A stretch of 42,576 nt of DNA from Mycobacterium sp. (lineage in GTDB: Bacteria > Actinomycetota > Actinomycetes > Mycobacteriales > Mycobacteriaceae), in NCBI GenBank assembly GCA_003165155.1, contig PLSK01000104.1, positions 10,001 to 52,576 on the forward strand, given 5' to 3'. Each line of letters begins with the position of its first letter. The stretch's first letter is position 1. Shown in pieces: positions 1-8,033 of the stretch. The notes beneath the pieces were generated by a model. That model saw nothing but the letters and a program-made list of their open reading frames with translations, was not told the origin of the DNA and made no database searches. The translations under genes were made by a program, and so were the position numbers.

Positions 1-600
1 ATGTACTTCGCGCTGAACGTCCGTGGGCGCCTGCAGAAGGGCGAGACGATGCTGGTGCACGGGGCGGCCGGCGGCATCGGGACGTCAACACTGCGGCTGG
101 CGTCGGTGCTCGGCGCATCCCGCATCATCGCGGTGGTCAGCACCAAAGAGAAAGGTGAGATCGCCAAGGCGGCCGGGGCCACCGACGTGGTGCTGTCCGA
201 GGGATTCAAGGATGCGGTCAAGGAATTGACCGGCGGGCGGGGCGTCGACATTGTCGTCGACCCGGTCGGCGGCGACCGATTCACCGACTCGCTGCGCTCG
301 CTTGCCCCGGGGGGACGCCTACTGGTCATCGGATTCACCGGTGGCGAGATCCCCACCGTGAAGGTAAACAGGCTGCTGCTCAACAACATTGATGTAGTCG
401 GTGTCGGCTGGGGCGCCTGGACGCTATCGCACTCCGGCGCGCTGGCCGAGCAGTGGGCCGCGATCGAGCGACTGCTCACCTCAGGCCAGCTCGCTCCCCC
501 CGAGCCCGACGTCTACCCGCTTGAGGCGGCCGCCGCCGCCGTCGGTTCCCTAGAGAATCGCAGCGCCAAAGGAAAAGTCGTACTACGCGTCCGCGATTGA
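1..600 (+). CDS. fadB4: FadB4-like NADPH:quinone oxidoreductase, C-terminal part (5' truncated by window)
   Basis: Zinc-independent medium-chain dehydrogenase/reductase, the quinone oxidoreductase type that uses NADPH to reduce quinones or enoyl-type substrates in the cytosol. The visible 199 residues hold the Rossmann half: the dinucleotide-binding motif VHGAAGGIG near residue 19, then a GGRGVDIVVDPVGG segment and the usual C-terminal GKVVLRVRD ending. The first ATG in the window is internal; family members are about 320 residues, so roughly 120 residues lie to the left of the window. In M. tuberculosis fadB4 (Rv3141) sits just upstream of the response regulator Rv3143 and nuo, so this gene anchors the window to that locus. 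The family is certain; the fadB4 orthology is inferred from position and sequence flavour. Confidence 0.8.
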   Translation: MYFALNVRGRLQKGETMLVHGAAGGIGTSTLRLASVLGASRIIAVVSTKEKGEIAKAAGATDVVLSEGFKDAVKELTGGRGVDIVVDPVGGDRFTDSLRSLAPGGRLLVIGFTGGEIPTVKVNRLLLNNIDVVGVGWGAWTLSHSGALAEQWAAIERLLTSGQLAPPEPDVYPLEAAAAAVGSLENRSAKGKVVLRVRD

Positions 601-732
601 CGGAAACGCGCAAGCGCCCACAGCCCGCGCTTTCCCGAGGAGACGCCGGCGGCGCGGCGCTCTTGTGCACGCCTAAAAGAAAAAGTAATGTCACTTTCAG
701 TTTTGTGAACCTCGGAGCCCCGGAGCCGCACC
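601..732 (+). promoter_or_regulatory. Leader of the catabolic operon
   Basis: This 132-nt gap separates the fadB4 stop from the first gene of the TetR-associated operon. It turns AT-rich around 675-705, unlike its surroundings, and holds a perfect spaced inverted repeat (listed separately). GGAG about 7-10 nt before the ATG at 733 is a usable ribosome binding site. No rho-independent terminator for fadB4 is visible. No convincing -35/-10 pair was found, so promoter placement is an inference. Confidence 0.4.
682..697. promoter_or_regulatory. Candidate TetR operator (AAAGT-N6-ACTTT)
   Basis: Perfect 5-bp inverted repeat, AAAGT / ACTTT, separated by 6 nt (AATGTC), total 16 bp. It lies 35 nt before the first start codon of the operon that encodes a TetR regulator. 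Its size and symmetry fit the operators bound by TetR dimers, and it lies in an AT-rich patch. Only one copy was seen. Binding by the regulator at 5135-5779 is inference. Confidence 0.4.
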
Positions 733-1848
733 ATGGAATCCTTCGTCCACCTGCGAAAAGGGAAGACGCCACGCCGGCTCCACGCCGATCTTGACGGGCT
801 CAAGGACGACGAGCTGGGCCGCGGCGGATTCACCGGCCGGACCTCCAACATCTACCGCCGTCATGACCCCACCGCCTACCGCTCGGTCGGCCCGCTCCGC
901 CCGGTCGACGTGCTGTCCAGCGAGCTCAAACCCAGCGACGCCACCGACGTCGACGGCGGACCACTGCTGATGTTCAGCAACGAGGACTGCCGCATTCTGC
1001 TGAGCAATCGCCACGAGCCGATGCCGTTCTACACCCGGCACGTGGACGGGGATTTGCTGTGCTTCGTGCACCGGGGCGCGGGACTGCTGGAGACGGAGTT
1101 CGGGCCGCTGCGCTATCGCGAGGGTGACTGGGTGTACATCCCGAAGGCGTGCACCTGGCGCCAAGTACCCGACCCCTCAACAGAAGGGGCGACCACGCTG
1201 CTGATGATCGAGGCCAGTGACGAATTCCGGGTGCCGCCGCCCGGCCCGCTGGGCCGGCACTTCCCGTTCGACCCGTCGCAGGTCACCATCCCCGAGCCGG
1301 CGCCCGAGGAGGACGCTCCCGGTTTGGGGGTCCGCGACGAGTACGAGGTCCGGTTGATCCACGAGGGCGGCCCGACGACGCTGTATTACCAACACAATCC
1401 GATGGACGTCGAAGGCTGGCGCGGCGACAACTTCGCCTTCAGCTTCAACATCGCCGACTACAATGTGATCACCTCCGACAGTGTCCACCTGCCGCCGACC
1501 GTGCATCTGTTCATGCAAGCCACCGGTGTCTACGTGATGAATTTCCTGCCCAAACCGGCCGAGGGCGTGCCCGGCACCGAGCGCACCCCCTGGTATCACC
1601 GCAATGTCGACTACGACGAGATCGCGTTCTTCCACGGTGGCTCGCTCTACGGCATCCCGATGCCGCCCGGTCTGATCTCCCATGCGCCACAAGGGGTTCA
1701 CCACGGCGCGCCGGAGAAAGCGCGGGAACGAGCCCGCCGCAAGTTCGACGAGCACTCACGTGTCGACTGGCAGGTCATCGCCGTCGACACCCGCCGCCGA
1801 TTGACACCGTCAGCCGAAGTTCTCGCCCACGACCTGGGACAGCACTGA
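733..1848 (+). CDS. Homogentisate 1,2-dioxygenase-like cupin
   Basis: 371-residue protein of the homogentisate 1,2-dioxygenase family, Fe(II) enzymes that open an aromatic ring between carboxymethyl and hydroxyl substituents. The C-terminal half carries the family signature YHRN (His289) followed by an acidic pair Asp295/Glu296, then His301, His317 and His323-His324 in GVHHGAP. By analogy with the human enzyme (His335, Glu341, His371), His289, an acidic residue and His324 would bind iron. Here the acidic residue is displaced by one position unless Asp295 serves. The protein is shorter than canonical HmgA (about 430 residues). No fumarylacetoacetase or maleylacetoacetate isomerase lies nearby, so the substrate need not be homogentisate. 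First gene of the operon; GGAG precedes the ATG; the next gene begins 1 nt after its stop. Confidence 0.75.
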   Translation: MESFVHLRKGKTPRRLHADLDGLKDDELGRGGFTGRTSNIYRRHDPTAYRSVGPLRPVDVLSSELKPSDATDVDGGPLLMFSNEDCRILLSNRHEPMPFYTRHVDGDLLCFVHRGAGLLETEFGPLRYREGDWVYIPKACTWRQVPDPSTEGATTLLMIEASDEFRVPPPGPLGRHFPFDPSQVTIPEPAPEEDAPGLGVRDEYEVRLIHEGGPTTLYYQHNPMDVEGWRGDNFAFSFNIADYNVITSDSVHLPPTVHLFMQATGVYVMNFLPKPAEGVPGTERTPWYHRNVDYDEIAFFHGGSLYGIPMPPGLISHAPQGVHHGAPEKARERARRKFDEHSRVDWQVIAVDTRRRLTPSAEVLAHDLGQH

Positions 1849-1849
1849 C

Positions 1850-3028
1850 GTGGGGAAACACGAATACGACCGAATCCCGTATCTCGTTGCCTTCCAGAAC
1901 GTATCCACCGTCCGGGACGTCTACGGCGGGCTGGCCGAGATCACCGTGCTGGAAAGCTATCTGCTCAAGCCGAAAGCCAAGCCGTCGGACACGGTGCTGG
2001 TCTTCATGCACCCGATCGGGGGCGGCGCCTATCTGCCGATGATCAACGCGCTGGCCCGGGCCGGCCACCACGTCATCTACTGCAACAGCCGGTTCCGCGG
2101 CACGGATTCGGCGCTGCTGATGGAGAAGGTGGTCGAGGACCTCGGCGAGTGCATCAAGGATGCGAAGAACCGGCTGGGTTATCAGCGGGTGGTGTTGGCC
2201 GGCTGGAGCGGCGGCGGCTCACTGTCGGTGTTGTACCAGCAACAGGCCCAGCACGCGACCATCACGTCCAGCCCGTCCGGCGACGGGCCCGACCTGACCG
2301 CGCTGGACCTACCTGCGGCTGACGGCATCATGCTGCTGGCGGCGCACATCAGCCGGCACGGCACGCTGACCGAATGGCTGGACGCGTCCATCCTCGACGA
2401 ATCCGATCCCACCAAGCGCGATCCGGAACTGGATCTGTACAACCCCGACAACCCCAACCAGCCGCCCTACAGCCAGGAATTCCTGGCCCGGTATCGCCAG
2501 GCACAGATAGACCGCAACCGCCGCATCACCGCCTGGGTTCGGGAGAAGCTCGCCGAATTGAAAGCGCGCGGCCGCCCTGATGACGAGTTCGGATTCGTGG
2601 TGCACGGCACCATGGCCGATCCGCGCTGGCTGGATCCGGCCGTCGATCCCAACGAACGCACCCCGGGAACCTGCTACCTGGGCGATCCTGAGCTGGTGAA
2701 CATGAGCCCGGTCGGGCTGGCCCGCTTCTCGACGCTGCGCGGCTGGCTGTCGCAGTGGAGCTACGACGACGCCCGCGGTGACGGGGTGGACTGCGGGCCC
2801 GATATCGCCGTCCCGGCGCTGGTGATCGGGAACCTGGCGGACGACGCCTGCACGCCGAGCCACACCCGCCGGCTGTTCGAGGCGATCGGGCACTCCGACA
2901 AGGAAATGCACGAAATTCCCGGCGCCACACATTATTACGCTGGACCCGACCAACGCGACAAGCTGCGCCACGCCGTCGAAATCATCACCGACTGGCTGGC
3001 CCGGCATGACTTCGCAGGCGCCGAATGA
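1850..3028 (+). CDS. Alpha/beta-hydrolase family protein
   Basis: 392-residue alpha/beta hydrolase. The nucleophile elbow GWSGGGS places the catalytic serine at residue 120. FMHPIGGGAY near residue 52 is the probable oxyanion-hole loop; an Asp in the GNLADDAC segment and the His of GATHYY near the C-terminus complete a plausible triad. A long insertion (about residues 130-280) forms a large cap, as in esterases and C-C hydrolases. The GTG start at 1850 lies 1 nt after the upstream stop, and the end overlaps the next ATG (ATGA), so translation is coupled. The setting suggests it hydrolyses a ring-cleavage product, an ester or a thioester in the same pathway. The exact substrate cannot be read from the sequence. 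Confidence 0.75.
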   Translation: MGKHEYDRIPYLVAFQNVSTVRDVYGGLAEITVLESYLLKPKAKPSDTVLVFMHPIGGGAYLPMINALARAGHHVIYCNSRFRGTDSALLMEKVVEDLGECIKDAKNRLGYQRVVLAGWSGGGSLSVLYQQQAQHATITSSPSGDGPDLTALDLPAADGIMLLAAHISRHGTLTEWLDASILDESDPTKRDPELDLYNPDNPNQPPYSQEFLARYRQAQIDRNRRITAWVREKLAELKARGRPDDEFGFVVHGTMADPRWLDPAVDPNERTPGTCYLGDPELVNMSPVGLARFSTLRGWLSQWSYDDARGDGVDCGPDIAVPALVIGNLADDACTPSHTRRLFEAIGHSDKEMHEIPGATHYYAGPDQRDKLRHAVEIITDWLARHDFAGAE

Positions 3029-4242
3029 CCCCAGAGTCACACCCCACCGGCCCGCTCGACGGCATCCGGGTGCTCGAGCTGGGCACGCTGATCTCGGGCC
3101 CGTTCGCCGGCCGGCTGCTCGGCGACATGGGCGCCGACGTCATCAAGGTGGAACCGCCCGGCGCTCCTGACCCGCTGCGGACCTGGGGCCAGGCAGAAAT
3201 CGATGGGCAGCATGTGTTCTGGACCGTGCATGCGCGCAACAAGAGGGCCATCACACTCGACCTGCGCCAGCCATCCGGGCAGGAGCTGTTCCTCGATCTC
3301 GTCGAGAAATCCGACATCGTGGTGGAGAACTTCCGTCCAGGCACGCTGGAAAAATGGAACCTGGGCTACGACGTGCTCAGCGAACGCAACGCGGGGATCA
3401 TCCTGGTTCGGGTCTCCGGCTACGGGCAGACTGGACCCGACGCACACAAGGCCGGTTACGCCTCGGTGGCCGAAGCGGCCAGCGGGCTGCGGCATCTCAA
3501 CGGCTTCCCGGGCGGCCCGCCGCCCCGGCTGGCGCTGTCGCTGGGCGACAGCCTGGCCGGCATGTTCGGCGCCCAGGGCGCGTTGGCCGCCCTGTACCGC
3601 CGCAGTGTGACCGGGCGGGGTCAGGTGGTCGATGTCGCCTTGACCGAAGCATGTCTGGCCGTGCAGGAATCCACCATTCCCGATTACGACCTGACCGGTG
3701 TGGTGCGTGGACCCTCGGGCACCCGGCTAGAGGGCATCGCGCCGTCCAACATCTACCCAAGCGCGGACGGCTCCTGGGTGGTGATCGCCGCCAACCAGAA
3801 CACGGTGTTCGGTCGGCTGTGCGAGGCGATGGGCCGCCCGGAGCTGGCCACCGACGACAGGTTCGCCACACACGTCGCGCGCGGCCGCAACCAAGACGAA
3901 CTCGACAAGATCATCGCCGCCTGGGCGGTGGAGCGCCAACCCGGCGACATCATCGAATCGCTGAGCGCCGCGGGCGTGATCGCGGGACCGATCAACACGG
4001 TCGCCGAGGTGGTCAACGACCCACAGCTGCGGGCTCGCGGCATGCTGGTCGAGCATTATGAAGAAAGAGTCGGGCGCAACGTCCTGGGGCCGGGCGTCGT
4101 GCCGGTGCTCTCGGAATCCCCGGGCGGCGTCCGCAACGCCGGCCCGGCACTTCCGGGACAGCACAACGACGACGTGTATATCGGGCTGCTTGGCAAGACC
4201 GCAGAGCAGCTCGCCGAATGGCGCGCCGCGGAGGTGTTATGA
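3025..4242 (+). CDS. Class III (CaiB/BaiF) CoA-transferase
   Basis: 405-residue family III CoA-transferase, which moves CoA between carboxylic acids through an aspartyl-CoA mixed anhydride. The N-terminus has the family pattern (GIRVLELGTLISGPFAGRLLG, then GADVIKVEPP). The catalytic aspartate is Asp175 in LGDSLAG, equivalent to Asp169 of formyl-CoA transferase. Length is normal for the family. It overlaps the hydrolase upstream and the HMG-CoA-lyase-like gene downstream by ATGA. A CaiB transferase paired with an HMG-CoA lyase occurs elsewhere: human SUGCT activates hydroxymethylglutarate with succinyl-CoA. It probably activates the free acid handled by this operon. Substrate unproven. Confidence 0.85.
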   Translation: MTPESHPTGPLDGIRVLELGTLISGPFAGRLLGDMGADVIKVEPPGAPDPLRTWGQAEIDGQHVFWTVHARNKRAITLDLRQPSGQELFLDLVEKSDIVVENFRPGTLEKWNLGYDVLSERNAGIILVRVSGYGQTGPDAHKAGYASVAEAASGLRHLNGFPGGPPPRLALSLGDSLAGMFGAQGALAALYRRSVTGRGQVVDVALTEACLAVQESTIPDYDLTGVVRGPSGTRLEGIAPSNIYPSADGSWVVIAANQNTVFGRLCEAMGRPELATDDRFATHVARGRNQDELDKIIAAWAVERQPGDIIESLSAAGVIAGPINTVAEVVNDPQLRARGMLVEHYEERVGRNVLGPGVVPVLSESPGGVRNAGPALPGQHNDDVYIGLLGKTAEQLAEWRAAEVL

Positions 4243-5135
4243 AGCAGCACGTTGATATTCGCGAAGTGTCACTTCGCGACGGACTGCAGATCGAAAAGCC
4301 AATCCCGTTGTCGGCCAAGCTGGAACTGCTGGCCGCCGTGGCCGCCACAGGAGTGCGCGAGGTGGAGGTCACGGCGTTCGTATCGCCGTCGAAAGTGCCG
4401 TCGATGGCCGACGCCGCAGAACTTGCCGCGAAGCTGCACGACTACCCCGACATCGAGTTCTCCGCTCTGGTGGCCAGTCCCAACGGCGCCAAGCGGGCCA
4501 TCGCGGCGGGGCTGCGATCAATCGAGTACGTGGTGTCGACCAGCGACACATTCAGCAACGCCAACGTCGGGCGCAGCAGTGCGCAGGCCACCGAGCAGAT
4601 CGACGACATCGTCGCCATTGCGCGCGACAGTGACGTCACCGTCGAGGTCGTCGTCGCCACCGCGTGGGACTGCCCGTTCGAGGGGCCCACCCCGCCCCAA
4701 CGAGTCCTCGACATCGCCGCCGCCGCCCGCGATCGGGGCGTTGACCGGTTCTCGATCGCCGACACCATCGGCACCGCCACGCCGGGCAGGGTGAGTTCGC
4801 TGATCGCAGCGCTGCGTCCGGTGATCGGCGACCTCCCGCTGGGTGGACATTTCCACAACACCCGCGGTGCCGGGCTGGCGAGCGCGTACGCGGCGGTCAG
4901 CTCCGGAGTCACCCGTCTGGACGCCTCGGTTGGCGGGCTGGGCGGCTGCCCGTTCGCACCGGGCGCCACCGGCAACATCGCCACCGAGGATCTGGTCTAC
5001 CTGCTGCGGGACAGCAATATCGATGTCGACGTCGACCTGCAGGCGGCCATCGCCGCGGCGGAAGTGGCGAAATCGCTGGTGGGCCACGATCTGCCGAGCG
5101 CGCTCTTGCGCGCGGGCGACCGGATCACCGGCTGA
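4239..5135 (+). CDS. Hydroxymethylglutaryl-CoA lyase-like DRE-TIM metallolyase
   Basis: 298-residue TIM-barrel lyase that cleaves 3-hydroxyacyl-CoA substrates such as HMG-CoA into acetyl-CoA and a ketoacid. Visible signatures: REVSLRDGLQ (Arg13, Asp14), the metal pair HFH (His204, His206), and the HMG-CoA lyase cysteine loop SVGGLGGCPFAPGATGN with Cys237. The Cys loop favours the HMG-CoA lyase branch over isopropylmalate synthase relatives. The ATG at 4239 is chosen because it is preceded by GGAGG, overlaps the CoA-transferase stop, and starts directly at the conserved N-terminal strand. It ends on TGATG with the TetR gene. Related substrates (citramalyl-CoA, other 3-hydroxy-3-methylacyl-CoAs) are possible. 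Confidence 0.85.
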   Translation: MKQHVDIREVSLRDGLQIEKPIPLSAKLELLAAVAATGVREVEVTAFVSPSKVPSMADAAELAAKLHDYPDIEFSALVASPNGAKRAIAAGLRSIEYVVSTSDTFSNANVGRSSAQATEQIDDIVAIARDSDVTVEVVVATAWDCPFEGPTPPQRVLDIAAAARDRGVDRFSIADTIGTATPGRVSSLIAALRPVIGDLPLGGHFHNTRGAGLASAYAAVSSGVTRLDASVGGLGGCPFAPGATGNIATEDLVYLLRDSNIDVDVDLQAAIAAAEVAKSLVGHDLPSALLRAGDRITG

Positions 5136-5779
5136 TGCCGGCCTCCAGCGCGTCGGGGGAACCGACACGGGTGCTGACCACCAAAGGTCGACAGACCCAA
5201 AATGCCATCGAGAGATCTGCGCGAAAACTGTTCGCCGAAAGGGGCTTTCACGGAACCACCCTGGCCGACATCACGTCCGCCGCCGGAAAATCGCCGGCGG
5301 TGTTCTATCGGTACTTCACCGACAAAGAAGATCTGTTGGCCGCCCTGGCGGAGTCTTTTCTGCACAATGTCCTGACGCCATCCGGGTTGAGCCTGCAGCT
5401 GCCGGAGTCCCCAACCGACGACGCATTCTTCACCTCGGTCGTCACCGGGTACTGGAACATGTTCAAACAGAACATCGGCATCATGATCGCCGTCGCCCAG
5501 CTGGCCGCCACCCAGCCCCGTTTCGCGACCGTCCAGAACGAATTTCGACGGTTCGGCATCGATATCGTGGCCGCCTCGGTGCGCCGGGCCCAGCAGCAGG
5601 GTTACGGATCCGGGCTCAACCCGGAACACACCGCAGCGGCCATCGGGCTGCTGTTCGAGAGCTTCACCACCGTTTTCGTCGGCGCTTCGGGCCTCGGCAG
5701 CGTCGGGGTCAGCATCAGCGACCATGACGCCATCGTCACCCTGTCCACCATCTGGAAGAAAACCCTGTACGGCGCATAG
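5135..5779 (+). CDS. TetR/AcrR-family transcriptional regulator
   Basis: 214-residue TetR-type repressor. Residues about 20-65 are the helix-turn-helix: ERSARKLFAERGFHGTTLAD, ITSAAGKSPAVFYRYFTDKE, the classic family consensus ending in YRYF. The remainder is a helical ligand-binding and dimerisation domain. The ATG overlaps the upstream stop (TGATG). It lies in the middle of the operon it probably controls, so it would be autoregulated. Its ligand is plausibly a CoA-thioester or an acid intermediate. The candidate operator is at 682-697. Confidence 0.9.
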   Translation: MPASSASGEPTRVLTTKGRQTQNAIERSARKLFAERGFHGTTLADITSAAGKSPAVFYRYFTDKEDLLAALAESFLHNVLTPSGLSLQLPESPTDDAFFTSVVTGYWNMFKQNIGIMIAVAQLAATQPRFATVQNEFRRFGIDIVAASVRRAQQQGYGSGLNPEHTAAAIGLLFESFTTVFVGASGLGSVGVSISDHDAIVTLSTIWKKTLYGA

Positions 5780-5790
5780 AGGAGTTCATC

Positions 5791-7029
5791 GTGGATTTCA
5801 ACCTGCCAGAACACCTTCCGGGACTTATCGCCGAGATGGACGCGTTCATCGAGCGGGAGATCGCCCCGTTGCAGGCCGAGAACATGCAGTACTTCGACCG
5901 GCGTCGAGAGCACGCCCGCACCGATTGGGACAATGACGGCATCCCAACGCGGGAGTGGGAGGACCTGCTCGCCGAGATGCGCAGGCGGGCCGACACGGCG
6001 GGCTGGCTGCGGTACGGATTGCCGGCATCGCTGGGCGGTCGCGACGGCACCAACCTTGACATGGCCGTGATCCGGGAGCACCTGGCGCACAAGGGGCTTG
6101 GTCTGCACAACGACTTGCAGAACGAATCGTCGATCGTCGGGAACTTCCCTCAGGTGATCATGATGGAGCGCTTCGGCACCGACGCACAACGCCGGGACTT
6201 CTCGGAGGCGCTGATCACCGGGGAGCGGTCGATGGCCTTCGGCCTTACCGAACCGCAGCATGGCTCCGATGCGACCTGGCTGGAATCACACGCCAAACCT
6301 GACGGCGACGACTGGGTGATCAACGGTTCCAAGCGGTTTAATACCGGCGTTCACCGCGCGACTCACGATTTGATCTTCGCCCGCACCTCTGGCGAGCCGG
6401 GGCAAGCCCGCGGCATCACCGCGTTTCTGGTCCCAACCGACACCCCCGGATTCAGCGTCCCGTATTACTGGTGGACGTTCAACATGCCGACCGACCACGG
6501 CGAAGTCGAATTGACCGATGTGCGGGTGCCCGCCGACGCGGTACTCGGCGCGGTGGACCGCGGTCTGGAGGTCGCGCAAACGTTCCTGCACGAGAACCGG
6601 ATTCGGCAGGCCGCCAGCAGTCTGGGTGCGGCGCAATACTGCATCGACCGCGCTGCGGACTACGCCGGCAAGCGTAGGGTGTTCGGCAAACCACTGTCGG
6701 TCAACCAGGCCGTGCAATGGCCACTGGCCGAGTTGCAGACCGAAGCCCAAATGGTGCGGCTGCTGGTCCAATACGCGGCCTGGCACTTGGACCGCGATCA
6801 CCACATGGAGGTTTCCGACAAAGTGTCGATGGCGAACTACCGCGCCAACAGGCTGGTCTGCGACGCCGCCGACCGCGCCATGCAGATCTTCGGCGGTCTC
6901 GGTTACAGCCGTCACGAGCCGTTCGAACACATTTACCGTCACCACCGCCGGTACCGAATCACCGAGGGCGCCGAGGAAATCCAGATTCGGCGGGTGGCGC
7001 AACGGCTGTTCGACTTTGGTCACAAGTGA
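5791..7029 (+). CDS. Acyl-CoA dehydrogenase (LvaC/ACAD10-11-type context)
   Basis: 412-residue FAD-dependent acyl-CoA dehydrogenase. It contains the flavin/substrate segment AFGLTEPQHGSDAT, the C-terminal IFGGLGYSR motif and a glutamate in TEGAEEIQ near residue 392, where the catalytic base of medium-chain dehydrogenases lies. The GTG start is preceded by GAGGAG 7 nt away. The end overlaps the kinase start (GTGA). Adjacent acyl-CoA dehydrogenase, APH-like kinase and DUF6285 genes match the lvaC/lvaA/lvaB set of Pseudomonas putida, where the dehydrogenase-like enzyme acts on a 4-phosphooxy-acyl-CoA and yields the 3-hydroxyacyl-CoA. Simple 2,3-dehydrogenation is the alternative role. The family is certain; the Lva-like role is inferred from neighbours. 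Confidence 0.85.
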   Translation: MDFNLPEHLPGLIAEMDAFIEREIAPLQAENMQYFDRRREHARTDWDNDGIPTREWEDLLAEMRRRADTAGWLRYGLPASLGGRDGTNLDMAVIREHLAHKGLGLHNDLQNESSIVGNFPQVIMMERFGTDAQRRDFSEALITGERSMAFGLTEPQHGSDATWLESHAKPDGDDWVINGSKRFNTGVHRATHDLIFARTSGEPGQARGITAFLVPTDTPGFSVPYYWWTFNMPTDHGEVELTDVRVPADAVLGAVDRGLEVAQTFLHENRIRQAASSLGAAQYCIDRAADYAGKRRVFGKPLSVNQAVQWPLAELQTEAQMVRLLVQYAAWHLDRDHHMEVSDKVSMANYRANRLVCDAADRAMQIFGGLGYSRHEPFEHIYRHHRRYRITEGAEEIQIRRVAQRLFDFGHK

Positions 7030-8033
7030 CGGTCAGCGAACTGTCAGCGGAGCTAGCGCCGCGCCTGGCCCGGGTGCTCGAAAAGGCCCTGGGCGCCGAC
7101 GTCACGATCGAGAACCTGCGCGCACTCACCGGTGGCGCAAGCAGAACCACATGGGCGTTCGAGGCCGTCATCGGGGCGCAACGCCGGTCGCTGATCCTGC
7201 GCACCGGCCCACCCGACGACGTGCACGCCAGCATGGAGCTCGAGGCCCGTGCGCAGGCCGCCGCCGCGGCGGCGGGCGCACCAGTCCCCCGCATCTTGGT
7301 CGCCGACAATTCGCCTGCCGCACTGGGTAATCCCTTTTTGATCTGCAATGAGATCAGCGGCGAGACCATCGTCCGGCGCATCCATCGTCAGCTCGACAAT
7401 GCTGATGGGGCGGCGGGTCGCGCCGGCTTGCTGAGCCAGTGCGCGCAAGCGCTCGCCGCCATCCACCGGGCCGATATAGGCCGGGTGCAGGATCCCAGCC
7501 TCACCAGCGAGGACCAGCTCGTCGAGTGGCGCGAGCGACTCGATGTCATGGGCGACACCACCGCCACCTTCGAATGGGTGTTTCGCTGGCTGTCCGCCCG
7601 CCGGCCGCCCCCGGCGCCCGCGGTCCTGGTGCACGGCGACTTCCGGATGGGAAACCTGATCGTCGACGGATCCGACCTTGCCGCCGTTCTGGACTGGGAG
7701 CTGGTGCACGTCGGCGCCGCGTATGAAGACCTGGCCTGGTTCTGCATCCGGGCATGGCGGTTCGGTGCCCCGGCCAGCCTGGGTGCCGGCGGTCTTGGCA
7801 GCATCGAGGACTTCCTCGGCGCCTACCAGGAGGCCAGCGGCACTACCGTCGATCGGGTGGCGTTCAACTGGTGGCTGGTGCTGGCCACACTGCGCTGGGG
7901 GATCATCTGCCGGTACCAGGCCGAACGCCACCTGACCGGGCAGGCCCGATCGGTAGAGCTGGCGGCAATCGGGCGACGGGTCTGCGAGACCGAGTGGGAT
8001 CTACTCGACCTGCTCGAGGCGAGCGGGTCATGA
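7026..8033 (+). CDS. APH-like phosphotransferase (LvaA-type 4-hydroxyacyl-CoA kinase candidate)
   Basis: 335-residue kinase of the aminoglycoside-phosphotransferase/choline-kinase fold. The catalytic loop VHGDFRMGN gives Asp205 and Asn210, and the metal-binding DWE motif has Asp223. The N-terminal LTGGASRTTWAFE segment is the nucleotide-binding glycine-rich loop. The GTG at 7026 overlaps the upstream stop by GTGA. These kinases next to acyl-CoA dehydrogenases are not antibiotic-resistance genes: in ACAD10/ACAD11 the two domains are fused, and LvaA phosphorylates 4-hydroxyvaleryl-CoA. The likely substrate here is a 4-hydroxyacyl-CoA. It is followed, with ATGA overlap, by the DUF6285 gene that in the lva system is needed for kinase activity. 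Confidence 0.8.
   Translation: MTVSELSAELAPRLARVLEKALGADVTIENLRALTGGASRTTWAFEAVIGAQRRSLILRTGPPDDVHASMELEARAQAAAAAAGAPVPRILVADNSPAALGNPFLICNEISGETIVRRIHRQLDNADGAAGRAGLLSQCAQALAAIHRADIGRVQDPSLTSEDQLVEWRERLDVMGDTTATFEWVFRWLSARRPPPAPAVLVHGDFRMGNLIVDGSDLAAVLDWELVHVGAAYEDLAWFCIRAWRFGAPASLGAGGLGSIEDFLGAYQEASGTTVDRVAFNWWLVLATLRWGIICRYQAERHLTGQARSVELAAIGRRVCETEWDLLDLLEASGS

Noticed and set aside
7026-8033. Aminoglycoside resistance gene
   Set aside because: The fold is shared, but the coupling to an acyl-CoA dehydrogenase and a DUF6285 gene indicates a metabolic kinase.
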